Source: JBFKMV01 sp041629655 (GTDB lineage: Bacteria > Acidobacteriota > Polarisedimenticolia > Polarisedimenticolales > Polarisedimenticolaceae). Taken from it: a stretch of DNA of 34,171 nucleotides. The stretch is taken from positions 1-34,171 of the forward strand of contig JBFKMV010000033.1 in assembly GCA_041629655.1 (NCBI GenBank), written 5' to 3'. The notes below the pieces were generated by a model that was not told the DNA's origin, made no database searches, and saw only the letters and a program-made list of their open reading frames with translations. Positions 8,075 through 17,193 of this stretch are shown here, piece by piece (the stretch's first letter is position 1; every line of letters begins with the position of its first letter). Position numbers and translations under genes: made by a program.

Positions 8075-9598
8075 ATGCCGTCTCTCGCCGCTCTCATGAC
8101 CGGGATCATCGTTCTCGCCGCTTCGGCCGGGGCGGCGCCCACGGCGGAAGCCGACCCTGCGACGCACGATCGGATCCGTCGCGTCGAGACCGGGATGCCC
8201 TCCGTCGCGAAACAGGGAGGAACCGTCGAGCTCTCGCTGCAGGAATGGATGGAGGCGCTGCGCGTGCCGGGAGTGAGCGTGGCGGTCATCGACGACTACA
8301 AGATCGTCTGGGCGAAAGGCTACGGGCTGAAGAGGGCGGGGCAAGACGATGGCCCCGTGACTGCGGACACGCTGTTTCAAGCGGCTTCGATCAGCAAACC
8401 CGTCGCTGCGCTCGCGCTGATGCACCACGTCGAACGGGAGACATTCGAGCTCGACGCCGACGTCAACACGTACCTCCGAGCGTGGAAGCTGCCCGACGGC
8501 GATCGTCCCGGCGAAGGGCAGGTGTCGTTGCGTCATCTGCTCGCGCACACCGCGGGGATCACGCCGGGAGGTTTCGCCGGGTACGAGCGCGGCGCGACGC
8601 TGCCCTCGATCACGGAGATTCTCGACGGGACGCCTCCCGCCACCAACGAGCCGGCGCGCCGTGTCGCCGAAGCCGGCGCGTCGGTGAGCTACAGCGGACT
8701 CGGGTACACCATCATTCAGCTCACGCTCCAGGATCGGCTGGGCAAGCCGTTCGAGACCATCGTCGAGGAGACGGTGTTCGACCCGTTGGGCATGCGCGAC
8801 AGCACGTTTGCGCGCGTGCTGCCCGAGGCGCTGGCGAAGCGGGCGGCCCACGGCCATCGCGCGACCGGTGCGGCGATCGAGGGAGGTTGGTACGTCTATC
8901 CCGAGCTGGCGGCGGCGGGGCTGTGGACGACGCCGTCGGATCTGGCCCGGCTGGTGATCGAGGTCGCGAGATCGAAGGCCGGGACGTCGAGCCGCATCCT
9001 CTCGACCCGGACGGCGCGCGCCATGCTGACGCAACAGATGGACGAGATGGCGCTCGGATTCGTGATCCGGCCCGAGGGCGACCCGGGATACTTTGCGCAT
9101 TCGGGCGGCAATCAGGGGTACCGCTGTCGCTTCGAGATGTTCGCCGACACCGGGCAGGGAGTCGTGGTGATGACGAACTCCGACGCCGGAGGGCTGCTCA
9201 CGGCGCTGCTCGCCCGGAGCGTGGCCGCGGCGTACGACTGGCCGGCGGAGGCCCGGCGCACGATTTCCCCCTCGTTGACCGATGCCATCCTGAGGCAGCT
9301 CGAACAGTCGGCGGTGACGAGGACGAAGGTCGCCGTCGCCCCGGCGACCCTCGCGCGCTACGCCGGTCGATACGAGCTTGCACCGGATCTGGTGTTCGAC
9401 GTGTCCGTCGCGGAGGGGCACCTGGACGTGCAGCTGGGAGATCAGCCCCGTTTTCCGGTCTATCCCGAATCCGAGGTGAAGTTCTTCTACGAGGTCGTGG
9501 ATGCGCAGCTCACGTTCGTCGAGGATCGGGACGGGAGGATCGTCTCGCTGATCCTCCATCAGGGGGGAGCGGACCGGGAGGCGCGCCGGATCGACTGA
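8075..9598 (+). CDS. Exported serine hydrolase of the class C beta-lactamase/esterase family
   Basis: The ATG at 8075 is chosen over an upstream in-frame start because GAGAGG lies 10 bases before it and a clean signal peptide begins there (LAALMTGIIVLAASAGA). The 507-residue product shows the three penicillin-recognising motifs in order: SISK (Ser105, Lys108, nucleophile and base), YSG (Tyr206) and HSGG (His342, replacing KTG). HLLAHTAGI, typical of this family, lies between the first two. HSGG in place of KTG is common in the esterase/peptidase branch, so true beta-lactamase activity is not implied. The last about 100 residues (LARYAGRYELAPD onward) form a small beta domain like DUF3471. D-amino-acid peptidase or esterase activity in the periplasm is likely. 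It shares a 210-base divergent gap with mltF and converges on the DJ-1-like gene. Confidence 0.88.
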   Translation: MPSLAALMTGIIVLAASAGAAPTAEADPATHDRIRRVETGMPSVAKQGGTVELSLQEWMEALRVPGVSVAVIDDYKIVWAKGYGLKRAGQDDGPVTADTLFQAASISKPVAALALMHHVERETFELDADVNTYLRAWKLPDGDRPGEGQVSLRHLLAHTAGITPGGFAGYERGATLPSITEILDGTPPATNEPARRVAEAGASVSYSGLGYTIIQLTLQDRLGKPFETIVEETVFDPLGMRDSTFARVLPEALAKRAAHGHRATGAAIEGGWYVYPELAAAGLWTTPSDLARLVIEVARSKAGTSSRILSTRTARAMLTQQMDEMALGFVIRPEGDPGYFAHSGGNQGYRCRFEMFADTGQGVVVMTNSDAGGLLTALLARSVAAAYDWPAEARRTISPSLTDAILRQLEQSAVTRTKVAVAPATLARYAGRYELAPDLVFDVSVAEGHLDVQLGDQPRFPVYPESEVKFFYEVVDAQLTFVEDRDGRIVSLILHQGGADREARRID

Positions 9599-9642
9599 CC
9601 GTCGAGCTGGGGGGAGACGGCCGGTCGGAGAACCCTGACGGG

Positions 9643-10716
9643 TCAGGGAGTCGCCGACCCATCCCGCGTCGCCTCGCCGCTCCGCGCGTCGGACGGGCCG
9701 CCGGCGACGCGACGCACCGACACCTCCAGCCGCAGCTCGCCCGTTCCGACCTGCTCGACCGAGGCCGCACCGAGCCACACCCTGCCTCCCGCGTCGGTGA
9801 AGCGCCAGCGGTCGCTCGCCGCGGGCGGGGTCTCCTCCAGCGACGTCCAGCCCGCCATCCGCGCCCCCATCCTGAGCTGTTCGATCATCTCGGCCGGCGA
9901 GCCCGGCCACTTGATGCGCCACTTCAGCGTCCAGCGGTCCTCGTCGCCCTCGTAGACCTCGCTGATGCGGCGCGGCGCGGGCGGGTTGAAGTCGAGGAGC
10001 GCCTGCGCGTGGGTGTCGGCCAGCTTGGCGCGCACGTAGCCGCCGTCGGGACGCCAGTCGTACTCCATGTTGTTGGCCACCTCGCGCGCCCGCGGCTCGC
10101 CGAGGTAGCGGGCGACCAGGTGCAACGCGCCGTCGATGCCCGCAGACAGGCCGCCCGCGGTCAGGATCTTTCCGTTGTCCACGACCCGCTCGTCGCGCAC
10201 CACGGTCACGCCCTCGGCGAAGTGGGGCAGGTGGTCGAGCATCAACGCGTAGGTCGTGGCGCGCTGGCCGCGCAACAGGCCCGCCGAGGCCAGGAAAAAC
10301 GCGCCGTTACAGACCGACAGCACGGCGTCCGATTCGCCGGCCACCTTGCGGATCCAGGGCAGGCGCGGGTCTTCCGGATTCAGCCGGTGCGGCACGGACC
10401 CTCCCGGCAGCACCACGATGTCCGCGCGCGGCGCGCTCTCGAGGCTGTGCGTGGGGTCGATCCGCAGGCCCATCGCCGCCGTCAGCGGAGCTCCGTCGAC
10501 CGAGACGGTGAAGACCTCGAAGCCGGCCTGGCCGAACACCTCGTACGGGCCGGTGAAGTCGATGATCTGGACGCCCTCGAACACCAGCACGGCGACCTTG
10601 CGGCGCGGGTCGTTCCAGCGCGGGTCGGTCTCGGCGGCGGAAGCAGCGGCGGCAGCGGCGGCCGCCAGCAACGCGAGCAACACGATCCACGGGGCCGTCG
10701 GGTAACGGTGCGTCAT
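9643..10716 (-). CDS. Exported DJ-1/PfpI family protein (isonitrile-hydratase-like)
   Basis: The start is set at the ATG at 10716: GGAGGG ends 7 bases before it, whereas the upstream TTG at 10731 would place that motif inside the gene. The 357-residue product has a very alanine-rich signal peptide (IVLLALLAAAAAAAASAA). It is followed by a glutamine-amidotransferase-like fold: VAVLVFEGVQIIDFTGPYEV, ADIVVLPGG, and the nucleophile elbow SVCNGAF with Cys136. GLSAGIDGALHLV follows, as in isonitrile hydratases and the ligand domains of GlxA-type regulators. About 120 C-terminal residues (from RRISEVYEGD) form an extra domain I do not recognise. Most DJ-1/PfpI proteins are cytoplasmic, so the signal peptide is notable. 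The substrate is unknown. It lies about 100 bases downstream of fliK on the same strand and may not belong to that operon. Confidence 0.8.
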   Translation of the reverse strand: MTHRYPTAPWIVLLALLAAAAAAAASAAETDPRWNDPRRKVAVLVFEGVQIIDFTGPYEVFGQAGFEVFTVSVDGAPLTAAMGLRIDPTHSLESAPRADIVVLPGGSVPHRLNPEDPRLPWIRKVAGESDAVLSVCNGAFFLASAGLLRGQRATTYALMLDHLPHFAEGVTVVRDERVVDNGKILTAGGLSAGIDGALHLVARYLGEPRAREVANNMEYDWRPDGGYVRAKLADTHAQALLDFNPPAPRRISEVYEGDEDRWTLKWRIKWPGSPAEMIEQLRMGARMAGWTSLEETPPAASDRWRFTDAGGRVWLGAASVEQVGTGELRLEVSVRRVAGGPSDARSGEATRDGSATP

Positions 10717-10817
10717 CGGGCATCCCTCCAACGAGTGCGGAGTGACGGGCTACCCTGGAAGTGTCCCCGGGTCCTGCGGGATTGGCAAGTCGGGCGGGGG
10801 GCAGCTCGCGCCGAAGA

Positions 10818-13031
10818 CTAGGCGAACAGGTTCAGTCGACCGGTTTCGGAGCCGAATCCGTACAGAGCCGCCTCGGCGCCTTCGACGCTGCCGGGCCGCC
10901 TCTCCGCACGGCGCCCGCGGCGCTGTTGCGTGCCGTCGTCGCGCGAGGCGGACCCGCTCTCGGCCCTGGCGTCGCGGGTGTCGCCGGGGTCGAGCAGCAG
11001 GTTGACGTCGGGGTCCTTGAAGCCCGCCTCGTGAAGCTGGCTGACCAGCCGGGCGATCCCGCCGTGCAGCGTATCGACCGCCGCGTGCGTCGCGGCCGCG
11101 ATCTCGATCCGCAGGTGTTCGCCCGCCGACTCGATCCGAACGCGCACCTGGCCGAGGTCCTGGGGCTCCAGCGCGAAGCGCAGCTTAACGCTGCCGTTGC
11201 GCGGGACGGTGCGCGCGCGGGCCAGGATCGCCTGGGCCAGCAGCTCGTGCCGCACGGGCACCAGCTCGGGACTGCGGGCGCTGCCGCCGGCGTGGTTCGT
11301 GCCGGAGGTCGCGCCCGTGCCGGAGGTCGTGCCGGAAGTGCCGCCGTCGCTCGTGGCGCCGTCCCCGCCGGCGTTGCCCGGACCCGGACCGGTTCCGCGT
11401 GCCCCGGCCGCGGGTGTCGGTGTGACCGGTCCGCTCTCCTCGGCTCCGTCGAGGGCCGGCCCTGCACGATGGGTATCGGCCGGTGCGGCGGGCGGCTCGA
11501 GGCGGGGCGCGCGCTCCGGAACGTCGAGGTCGAGCCCGGCACTCGCCGGCGTACCGCCCAGGCGAGGATCGATCCGGGTCAGGCTGTCCGCCGCGTGCCG
11601 ACGGAACGCCTCGAGCCGCGTGAGCGCGGAGCGTTCCCGGGCGCGGGGCGCCGCGGTCTCGGGCAACGTGACCCCGGGAACGTGGCCCCGTCGACGCACG
11701 GCACGCACCTCGTCCGCAACCTCCTGCAGCTCGGCCTCGACCGGGGCGGCCTGCGCGAATCGCAGCTCGCCACCACGTCCGCGGCGCGCCTCCGGCTCCT
11801 CGGTCGACATCCAGCGCACGCCGCGGGCGCGCCGGAAGCTCGGAGGAGCCGGCTCACGCGGCTCGGGGGCATCGATGGGTCGCTCGGGTGCCGCGGGCGC
11901 GGCGGGCGCGAAGACGCTACCGTCCCCGTCGGCGACGGGATCCGCGGCGGGCGCGGGCTGCGGCGCGTCGGCGCTGCGGTTGACCTCGACCTCGAGGTCT
12001 TCCGCGGGCTCGGCGGGCTCACGCGGAGCGGGCCGGGCGGCATCGGCGGCGGGCGGCCGGGCCGTCACGGTCTCGTCGTCGGCCGCTTCGTTTCCCGTCA
12101 ACTCGGTCTGCGGCGCATCGTCCTCCCCGGCACCCGTCACGGGCGGGTCCTCCACGCCGCTCTCGACCGCCTCGGTCTCCTCGGCCGATTCATGCGGCAT
12201 CGCGTCCCGCGCAGGAGCGTCGTCGGCTTCGGTCACCGGCCGGTCCGGCCCGTCGAGACCGGCTTCCGGATCGCCGTCGGCCGTGATCGCGGCGTCGACC
12301 TCGATCGGTTCCAGGGAAGCCGGGGGGTCTTCGCCGATGCTGACGCCATCGGCACGCTCCGCCGGACCCGCGGCCGCGGAGCCGGATGCTCGGACATCGC
12401 CGGTACCGGGAGACGGGCTACCCGCTGCGGGGCGAGGGGAATCCACATCCAATGCGCTCTCGAAGCTGACCACGTCGTCCGCCGCCGGCGCGACGTCGCC
12501 GGACGGGGCGGTCCGCACCAAGCGGGTCCCGTCCCCGGTCTCGGGGAGCGGCAGCATGTCCGACGCTCCACCTCCGGTTCTTACGGTGACGCCGATCTCG
12601 CGGTGTGCCTCGAGCCCGCTCGTGCTCGCGATCGGGGCCTCGCCGTCGGCGAGCGTGACCGCCACGGCGACCTCGCCGGTCGTCGGCGATGGGAACCCCT
12701 GCGTCCGGGGCACCGGCCCGGCGGCTTCCGAGCCCGGTTGCGCTTGGGGTAGCGGCGATTCCGGAGCCGCTCCGTGTTCCGGCACCGGCCCGTTCCACGG
12801 CCCGCTCGCGACCTCGTCGTGTTCGGCGTCGTCGACTTCGGCGCCGTCGACCCCATCGCCAAAAGGCGCCGGCCCAGGGCGCGGCCGGTCAAGCCCGGCG
12901 GCGGAGGCCAGCGCGCGCAGCCAGTCTTCCCGGTGCTCGAGGCGCACGCCGGGATGCCGGGCCGGAGTCGCGCCCGAACGCACACCGGTCACGCCGAACA
13001 GTCCGGCCAGGGCCTGGAGGTCGAGTTTCAT
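10818..13031 (-). CDS. fliK: Flagellar hook-length control protein FliK
   Basis: This 737-residue protein is long for FliK (often 350-650). The first about 590 residues are acidic, rich in Ala, Pro, Glu, Asp and Gly, and of low complexity, including a GTSG/ATSG-type run, as expected of the disordered molecular-ruler part. Residues about 600-700 hold the conserved hook-length-control domain: VKLRFALEPQDLGQVRVRIE, then LRIEIAA, then ALxxxLxQLxExG-like spacing (LVSQLHEAGF). The domain switches export specificity by acting on FlhB when the hook is complete. It is the last flagellar gene of the operon, 129 bases after the motE-like gene. That gap holds no gene that I can see. Confidence 0.92.
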   Translation of the reverse strand: MKLDLQALAGLFGVTGVRSGATPARHPGVRLEHREDWLRALASAAGLDRPRPGPAPFGDGVDGAEVDDAEHDEVASGPWNGPVPEHGAAPESPLPQAQPGSEAAGPVPRTQGFPSPTTGEVAVAVTLADGEAPIASTSGLEAHREIGVTVRTGGGASDMLPLPETGDGTRLVRTAPSGDVAPAADDVVSFESALDVDSPRPAAGSPSPGTGDVRASGSAAAGPAERADGVSIGEDPPASLEPIEVDAAITADGDPEAGLDGPDRPVTEADDAPARDAMPHESAEETEAVESGVEDPPVTGAGEDDAPQTELTGNEAADDETVTARPPAADAARPAPREPAEPAEDLEVEVNRSADAPQPAPAADPVADGDGSVFAPAAPAAPERPIDAPEPREPAPPSFRRARGVRWMSTEEPEARRGRGGELRFAQAAPVEAELQEVADEVRAVRRRGHVPGVTLPETAAPRARERSALTRLEAFRRHAADSLTRIDPRLGGTPASAGLDLDVPERAPRLEPPAAPADTHRAGPALDGAEESGPVTPTPAAGARGTGPGPGNAGGDGATSDGGTSGTTSGTGATSGTNHAGGSARSPELVPVRHELLAQAILARARTVPRNGSVKLRFALEPQDLGQVRVRIESAGEHLRIEIAAATHAAVDTLHGGIARLVSQLHEAGFKDPDVNLLLDPGDTRDARAESGSASRDDGTQQRRGRRAERRPGSVEGAEAALYGFGSETGRLNLFA

Positions 13032-13160
13032 GACGCGACGACGAAGTGCACGCGGGATGCCAACCGCCGCGCCGCGCCGCTCGCCGGAATCCGGGGCCGG
13101 GACCGGCCGCGAGCGGCACGATCTTGCCGCCGGCGACCCGGTCTTGCCGCCCGGAGGGGT

Positions 13161-13766
13161 TCATCGCGCGCCGCCGCTGCGTTTCCAGATCTCGTACGAG
13201 AGGTCCGCGGCGATCGCCGGGTCGGTCTGGGTCAGCGCATCGAGGATCGCGCCGGAGGTGCGCGGCGGCCAACCCAGCAGCAGCTCCACGACCACCTCCG
13301 AGTCGCGCCCCGCGAGAGCCGCGATCGCCGTTGCCGCCGATTCCGGCTCCATGTTCTCGTAGGCCTTCTGGAGCCGCTTGAACGAATCGCTGGCCGCGGC
13401 GCCGCCCGGCGGATCCTCGACCGCTTGCGGCTCCGTCGCGGGCTCGGCGGTCACGGGGGTGATCCCGGCGAGTCGCAGCACCTCCCCACCGCGCAGGGCC
13501 TCGGCCAGCTCCAGCTCGCGGCGCTCCAGCTCGCGGCGCCGCTCGGCCAGCTCCTCGCCGAGCGTGCGCAACGTGTCGACGGTCCGTGGCGGAGTCGTCG
13601 CGTCGTCGCCGGTCTCGTTCGCGCGCGCCACGTCGCCGGTCAGCAGGCCGCCCAGCACCGCGGCGACGAACAGCGTGTCCGCGACCAGCACCGCCGCGAG
13701 CACGACGCGCAGCGAAGGCCGTCTGAACCGCCGCGGGCGCCAGGGAATCGAGATCGTCAGTTTCAT
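13161..13766 (-). CDS. MotE-like flagellar protein (MgtE-N-like fold)
   Basis: This 201-residue protein has one N-terminal membrane segment (VVLAAVLVADTLFVAAVLGG, residues about 21-40), then a charged coiled coil (LGEELAERRRELERRELELAEAL). A small helical domain follows, with LQKAYENMEPESAATAIAAL and LGWPPRTSGAILDAL, matching the magnesium-transporter-N-like fold of MotE. MotE in rhizobia is a periplasmic chaperone for the MotC-MotB motor interaction; proteins of this type commonly sit between fliJ and fliK in other phyla, where their role is less clear. The ATG overlaps the fliJ stop by four bases (ATGA), so translation is probably coupled. Confidence 0.75.
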   Translation of the reverse strand: MKLTISIPWRPRRFRRPSLRVVLAAVLVADTLFVAAVLGGLLTGDVARANETGDDATTPPRTVDTLRTLGEELAERRRELERRELELAEALRGGEVLRLAGITPVTAEPATEPQAVEDPPGGAAASDSFKRLQKAYENMEPESAATAIAALAGRDSEVVVELLLGWPPRTSGAILDALTQTDPAIAADLSYEIWKRSGGAR

Positions 13767-14230
13767 GAATCGCTCCGCTCATCGTCGCTCACCCGCTTGC
13801 GGCCGACCCGCAGCAGGTGGGTCTCGTCCAGGAACTTCTGCTCCTCGGCGTCGGCCTCCTGGCGCCAGCGCCGGTACTTCCGCTCGCGCAGCCGCTCCAG
13901 CACGCGGTGGGCCCGCGCAGCCTCGGTGTGCGCCTGCTCGGCGCGCCGCACGGCTTCACTGGCCTGCGATTCGCGCTCGGTCGCGGCGATCAGCGCGAGT
14001 CGGTGACGCTGGCGCCATTCGGCGAGCTGCTGCCACGCTCGCGGATCGGCGGCCAGCTCTTCCGGCAGCTCCGTGTGGAGCGCCTCGGCGAGCTCGCGAC
14101 GCTCGCGGTCACGCTCGCGCCGCCGCTCCTCGACCTCGCCGAGCGCCCGCGTCAACGCGGCGCGCGCCGCATTGCGCTCCAGCGTGCGCAACCGCTCCAG
14201 CCGCGCCAGGCGGAACTCGAATCGCTTCAT
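13763..14230 (-). CDS. fliJ: Flagellar export protein FliJ
   Basis: A 155-residue, almost wholly coiled-coil protein beginning MKRFEFRLARLERLRTLERN, the usual FliJ opening, with long runs of Arg/Glu heptads (VEERRRERDRERREL). FliJ is the central stalk-like part of the flagellar export ATPase and helps move chaperone-substrate complexes. The ATG at 14230 is preferred to the GTG at 14233 because AGGAGG lies 7 bases before it; it overlaps the fliI stop by one base (TGATG). Sequence alone is weak for FliJ, but the position after fliI is diagnostic. Confidence 0.88.
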   Translation of the reverse strand: MKRFEFRLARLERLRTLERNAARAALTRALGEVEERRRERDRERRELAEALHTELPEELAADPRAWQQLAEWRQRHRLALIAATERESQASEAVRRAEQAHTEAARAHRVLERLRERKYRRWRQEADAEEQKFLDETHLLRVGRKRVSDDERSDS

Positions 14231-15555
14231 CACTCGCCCTCCTGGTTCCCTGCCGCGATCGTTGCGGTCAGGTTGTCGATGGTGGCGTCCAGCTCCGAGC
14301 CCTCGTCACGGTCCTGACGCAGGAACGCCTCGATCTGCTCTCGGGAGCGCAGCGCCGCATCGACTTCGGGGTTGCTGCCCTCGCGGTAGGCGCCGAGCAT
14401 GATCAGGTCCTCGGCGTCCTTCCATGCCGCCAGGCGGGTCGCCAACGCCCGGGCCGCCGCGACATGCGCGCGCTCGGTCACCTGGGGCATCAACCGGCTG
14501 ACGCTGTCCAGCACGTCGATCGCCGGGTAGCGGCCCCGTGCCGCAAGCTCGCGGCTGAGCACGATGTGCCCGTCGAGCAGGCTGCGCGAGAGGTCCGCGA
14601 TCGGCTCGTTCAGGTCGTCGCCCTCGACGTACACCGCGTAGAGGCCCGTGATGCTTCCGCCGTGCTCGAGCGCACCGGCGCGTTCGAGCAGCTGCGGCAG
14701 CAGCGAGTACACGGACGGCGGGTAGCCCTTGGTCGAGGGCGGCTCGCCCATCGACAACCCGACCTCGCGCTGGGCCATCGCGACCCGCGCGATCGAGTCC
14801 ATCAGCAACACCACGTGACGGCCCTGGTCGCGGAAGTACTCCGCGGCGGCCGTCGCGGCCAGGGCGGCGCGGATGCGGCGCATCGGCGGCTCGTCCGAGG
14901 TCGCGACGAACACCACCGCGTGCTCGAGCCCTTGGCGGCCGAGGTCCTCCTCGATGAAGTCCCGGACCTCGCGACCGCGTTCGCCGATCAGCCCGATCAC
15001 GGCCACGTCGGCTCTCGCGTGGCGCGCGATCATGCCGAGCAAGGTGCTCTTGCCCACGCCGCTGCCGGCCAAGATGCCCACGCGCTGCCCGCGGCCCAGC
15101 GTCAGCAGGCCGTCGATCGAGCGCACGCCGGTCGCGAACGGCCGGCGGATCCGCTCGCGGTCCATCGCCGCGGGCGAGTCGCTCTCCAGCGGGTAGCTCG
15201 TGACCGCCGGGGCCAGGGGCTTGCCGTCCAGCGGTCGTCCGTCGGCATCCAGCACGCGTCCCAGCAGCTGCGGGCCGACGCCGACCTGCGGACGCCGCCC
15301 CAGCGCGACGATCCGCGAGCCGACGGCCAGCCCGTGCGGGCGGTCGACGGGCATCGAGATCACCCGGTTGCCGGAGAAGCCGACGACCTGGGAGCGTGAC
15401 AGCGTCGCGCCGTGCGCGTCGACCAGCAGGCACTCCTCGCCCAGCGAGCACGGGGGGCCGTCCGACTCGACGGCCAGGCCGATCACCCGGCGCACGGTGC
15501 CGCGGGCCCGGCACAGCCTGGCGGCGCGGATGCGCTCGACGGCGCCGGCGAGCAT
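14230..15555 (-). CDS. fliI: Flagellum-specific ATPase FliI
   Basis: A 441-residue F1-beta-like ATPase. Walker A is GSGVGKST (about 164-171), with the family phrase LTLGRGQRVGILAGSG before it and Walker B in HVVLLMDSIAR. TKGYPPSVYSLLPQLLERAG and GSITGLYAVYVEGDDLNEPI are characteristic of FliI and type III secretion ATPases. It powers or gates export of rod, hook and filament subunits at the cytoplasmic base, with FliH and FliJ. The ATG at 15555 is chosen because GGAGG lies 7 bases upstream; it overlaps the fliH stop by one base. All motifs are intact. Confidence 0.96.
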   Translation of the reverse strand: MLAGAVERIRAARLCRARGTVRRVIGLAVESDGPPCSLGEECLLVDAHGATLSRSQVVGFSGNRVISMPVDRPHGLAVGSRIVALGRRPQVGVGPQLLGRVLDADGRPLDGKPLAPAVTSYPLESDSPAAMDRERIRRPFATGVRSIDGLLTLGRGQRVGILAGSGVGKSTLLGMIARHARADVAVIGLIGERGREVRDFIEEDLGRQGLEHAVVFVATSDEPPMRRIRAALAATAAAEYFRDQGRHVVLLMDSIARVAMAQREVGLSMGEPPSTKGYPPSVYSLLPQLLERAGALEHGGSITGLYAVYVEGDDLNEPIADLSRSLLDGHIVLSRELAARGRYPAIDVLDSVSRLMPQVTERAHVAAARALATRLAAWKDAEDLIMLGAYREGSNPEVDAALRSREQIEAFLRQDRDEGSELDATIDNLTATIAAGNQEGE

Positions 15556-16160
15556 CACCGCGCCTCCGCCTCGCCTTCGACCGCGTCGCGCACCGCATCG
15601 AGCGCGGTCTCGATCGAGGCGTCGATCGTGCCGACGTCGCTTTCGACCACGCAGCCGCCGCGCGACACCGCCGGGTCCGGAACCAGCTCCAGCCGTTCGC
15701 GGCCGGTCTCCTGCGCGACCCGGCCGGCGACGGCGTCCGCGTCCTCGGGGTGGATTCGCGCGCGCAGCTTCAGTGCCGGCGGCAGGGCCGCGATCGCCTC
15801 CTCCAGCGCACGGGCCGCCAGCGGATCGCCCGCCGCGATCCGCTCCCGCACGATCCGTGCCGCAGCCGCGAGCGCGATCTCCACGACGAGCTTCTCGTTT
15901 TCCCGCCGGCGCTCGGTCTCGAACGAGGAGAGCTGCTCCAGCGCGGCGGACAGCTCGCGGCGCACCTCCTCGGCGAGCTGGGCGAGCTCCTCGCCGGCCT
16001 GCCGGGCGCCTTCGTCGAAGCCCTGCTTGCGGCCGCGCGCGAACGCCTCGCGCTCGATCGCGGCCTCTCGGTCCGGCTCGCCGTCGGGACGACCGGTGAA
16101 CGGACGCACCCCTTCGCCGAGCTGTGCCAGGACGCGTCCGGTTCGTCTTCCCTCGCCCAA
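15555..16160 (-). CDS. fliH: Flagellar assembly protein FliH
   Basis: A 201-residue protein read from a TTG start. No ATG gives full length, and GGAG lies 7 bases before the TTG. The N-terminal half is charged and helical (ERRRENEKLVVEIALAAA). The C-terminal half resembles the FliH/YscL/V-ATPase-E domain (KLRARIHPEDAD; ELVPDPAVSRGGCVVESDVGTIDASIETALD), where the conserved GGCxxES/T-x-G motif is clear. FliH is the peripheral stalk that binds and restrains FliI and docks it at the C-ring. The 31-base gap to fliG carries no separate promoter that I can see. Confidence 0.9.
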   Translation of the reverse strand: MGEGRRTGRVLAQLGEGVRPFTGRPDGEPDREAAIEREAFARGRKQGFDEGARQAGEELAQLAEEVRRELSAALEQLSSFETERRRENEKLVVEIALAAAARIVRERIAAGDPLAARALEEAIAALPPALKLRARIHPEDADAVAGRVAQETGRERLELVPDPAVSRGGCVVESDVGTIDASIETALDAVRDAVEGEAEAR

Positions 16161-16191
16161 CTTGGTTCTCCGATCGTTGCTCCCGGGCGGA

Positions 16192-17190
16192 CTAGCCGGC
16201 CGAGAACGACAACGTGCCTTCGGCCTCGAGCTTGATCGCGAGGTCGATGATCTCCTTGCGCACCGCCTCCTGCTCGTTCGGGGCGACCTGGGTCAGGAAC
16301 TCCATCTCCTCGCGCAGCATCGACGCGGCGCGTTCCGAAAGGTTGCCCAGGAAGCGCTCGGACAGCTCCGCGCTGGCGTCCTTCAGGGCCAGCGCGAGCT
16401 TCTGGGTGTCGACCTGGCGCAGCAGCGACTGCATGCCGACGTCGTCGACCAGGATCAGGCTGTCGAAGGTGAAGATTCGCGACCGCAGCTGCTCGACCTC
16501 CTCGGGGTGGTCGGGCTCCAGCGCGTCGAGCAGCCGCTTCATGTCCGCGCGGGCAAGCTTGAGCAGCAGCGAGGCGGTGCGCTCCATGCCGTCCGTCTCC
16601 TCGCGGTCGCTGCCCGCCGCGTCCAGCCGCTCGTGGAGCGAGCTGGCGACCTCGCCCAGCACCTCGCCGCGCACGGTCTTCAGCGTGGCCATGCGCAGGA
16701 TCGTCTCGGACTGCGCGTCCTCCGGCATCGCCGCCAGCACCTCTCCCGCGCGCTCAACGGGCAGGTGCAGCAGCACCAGCGCGGCGGTCTGCGGGTGCTC
16801 TTCCTGCAGCGCCCGGGCCAGCAGCTCCGGCTTGGTCTCCAGCAGCGGACCCAGCGCCTCCTCGCCCGGCCGCAGCTCCGGCCCCAGCAACTGGTCCATC
16901 AGGCTGACCGGGATCTCGGCCTGCGCCAGCAGCTTGCGGGCCAGGTCGGCCCCGCCGCGCTCCGCGGGCGACTTGAGCGCGGTCAGGTAGTAGTCCTGCA
17001 GCACGGCCTCAGCCAGCTGCGGGTCGATCGTGCCCAGCTCGGCGATCTCCTTGGCGATGCGGGCGACCTCGCGCTTGGACAGGTGTTGCAGCAGCCGGCT
17101 GGCGACGTCCTCGCCGAGCAGCACGAACAGGATCGCGGTCTTGCGCGCGCCGCTCAGCTCGTCCAGCGCGGGCGCGGAGGTAGAGGCCAT
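16192..17190 (-). CDS. fliG: Flagellar motor switch protein FliG
   Basis: A 332-residue protein of normal FliG length. The N-terminal part (SGARKTAILFVLLGEDVASRLLQHLS) binds FliF. The middle domain carries the EHPQ motif (EEHPQTAALVLLHLP). The C-terminal domain has FDSLILVDDVGMQSLLRQVD, followed by the charged torque helix with LSERFLGNLSERAA. FliG links the MS ring to the C ring and is the part on which the stator acts. Its ATG is three bases after the fliF TAA, so the two are probably co-translated. Confidence 0.96.
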   Translation of the reverse strand: MASTSAPALDELSGARKTAILFVLLGEDVASRLLQHLSKREVARIAKEIAELGTIDPQLAEAVLQDYYLTALKSPAERGGADLARKLLAQAEIPVSLMDQLLGPELRPGEEALGPLLETKPELLARALQEEHPQTAALVLLHLPVERAGEVLAAMPEDAQSETILRMATLKTVRGEVLGEVASSLHERLDAAGSDREETDGMERTASLLLKLARADMKRLLDALEPDHPEEVEQLRSRIFTFDSLILVDDVGMQSLLRQVDTQKLALALKDASAELSERFLGNLSERAASMLREEMEFLTQVAPNEQEAVRKEIIDLAIKLEAEGTLSFSAG

Positions 17191-17193
17191 CGG

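Noticed and set aside
9633..9648. CCCTGA-CGGG-TCAGGG inverted repeat between the convergent hydrolase and DJ-1-like genes
   Set aside because: The 6-bp stem has no T-run on either side and overlaps the DJ-1-like stop codon; a terminator is not supported.
11290..11345. Short tandem repeats (GTGCCGGAGGTC-like) suggesting a variable-number repeat
   Set aside because: They fall inside the low-complexity part of fliK and are imperfect; no sign of a separate element.
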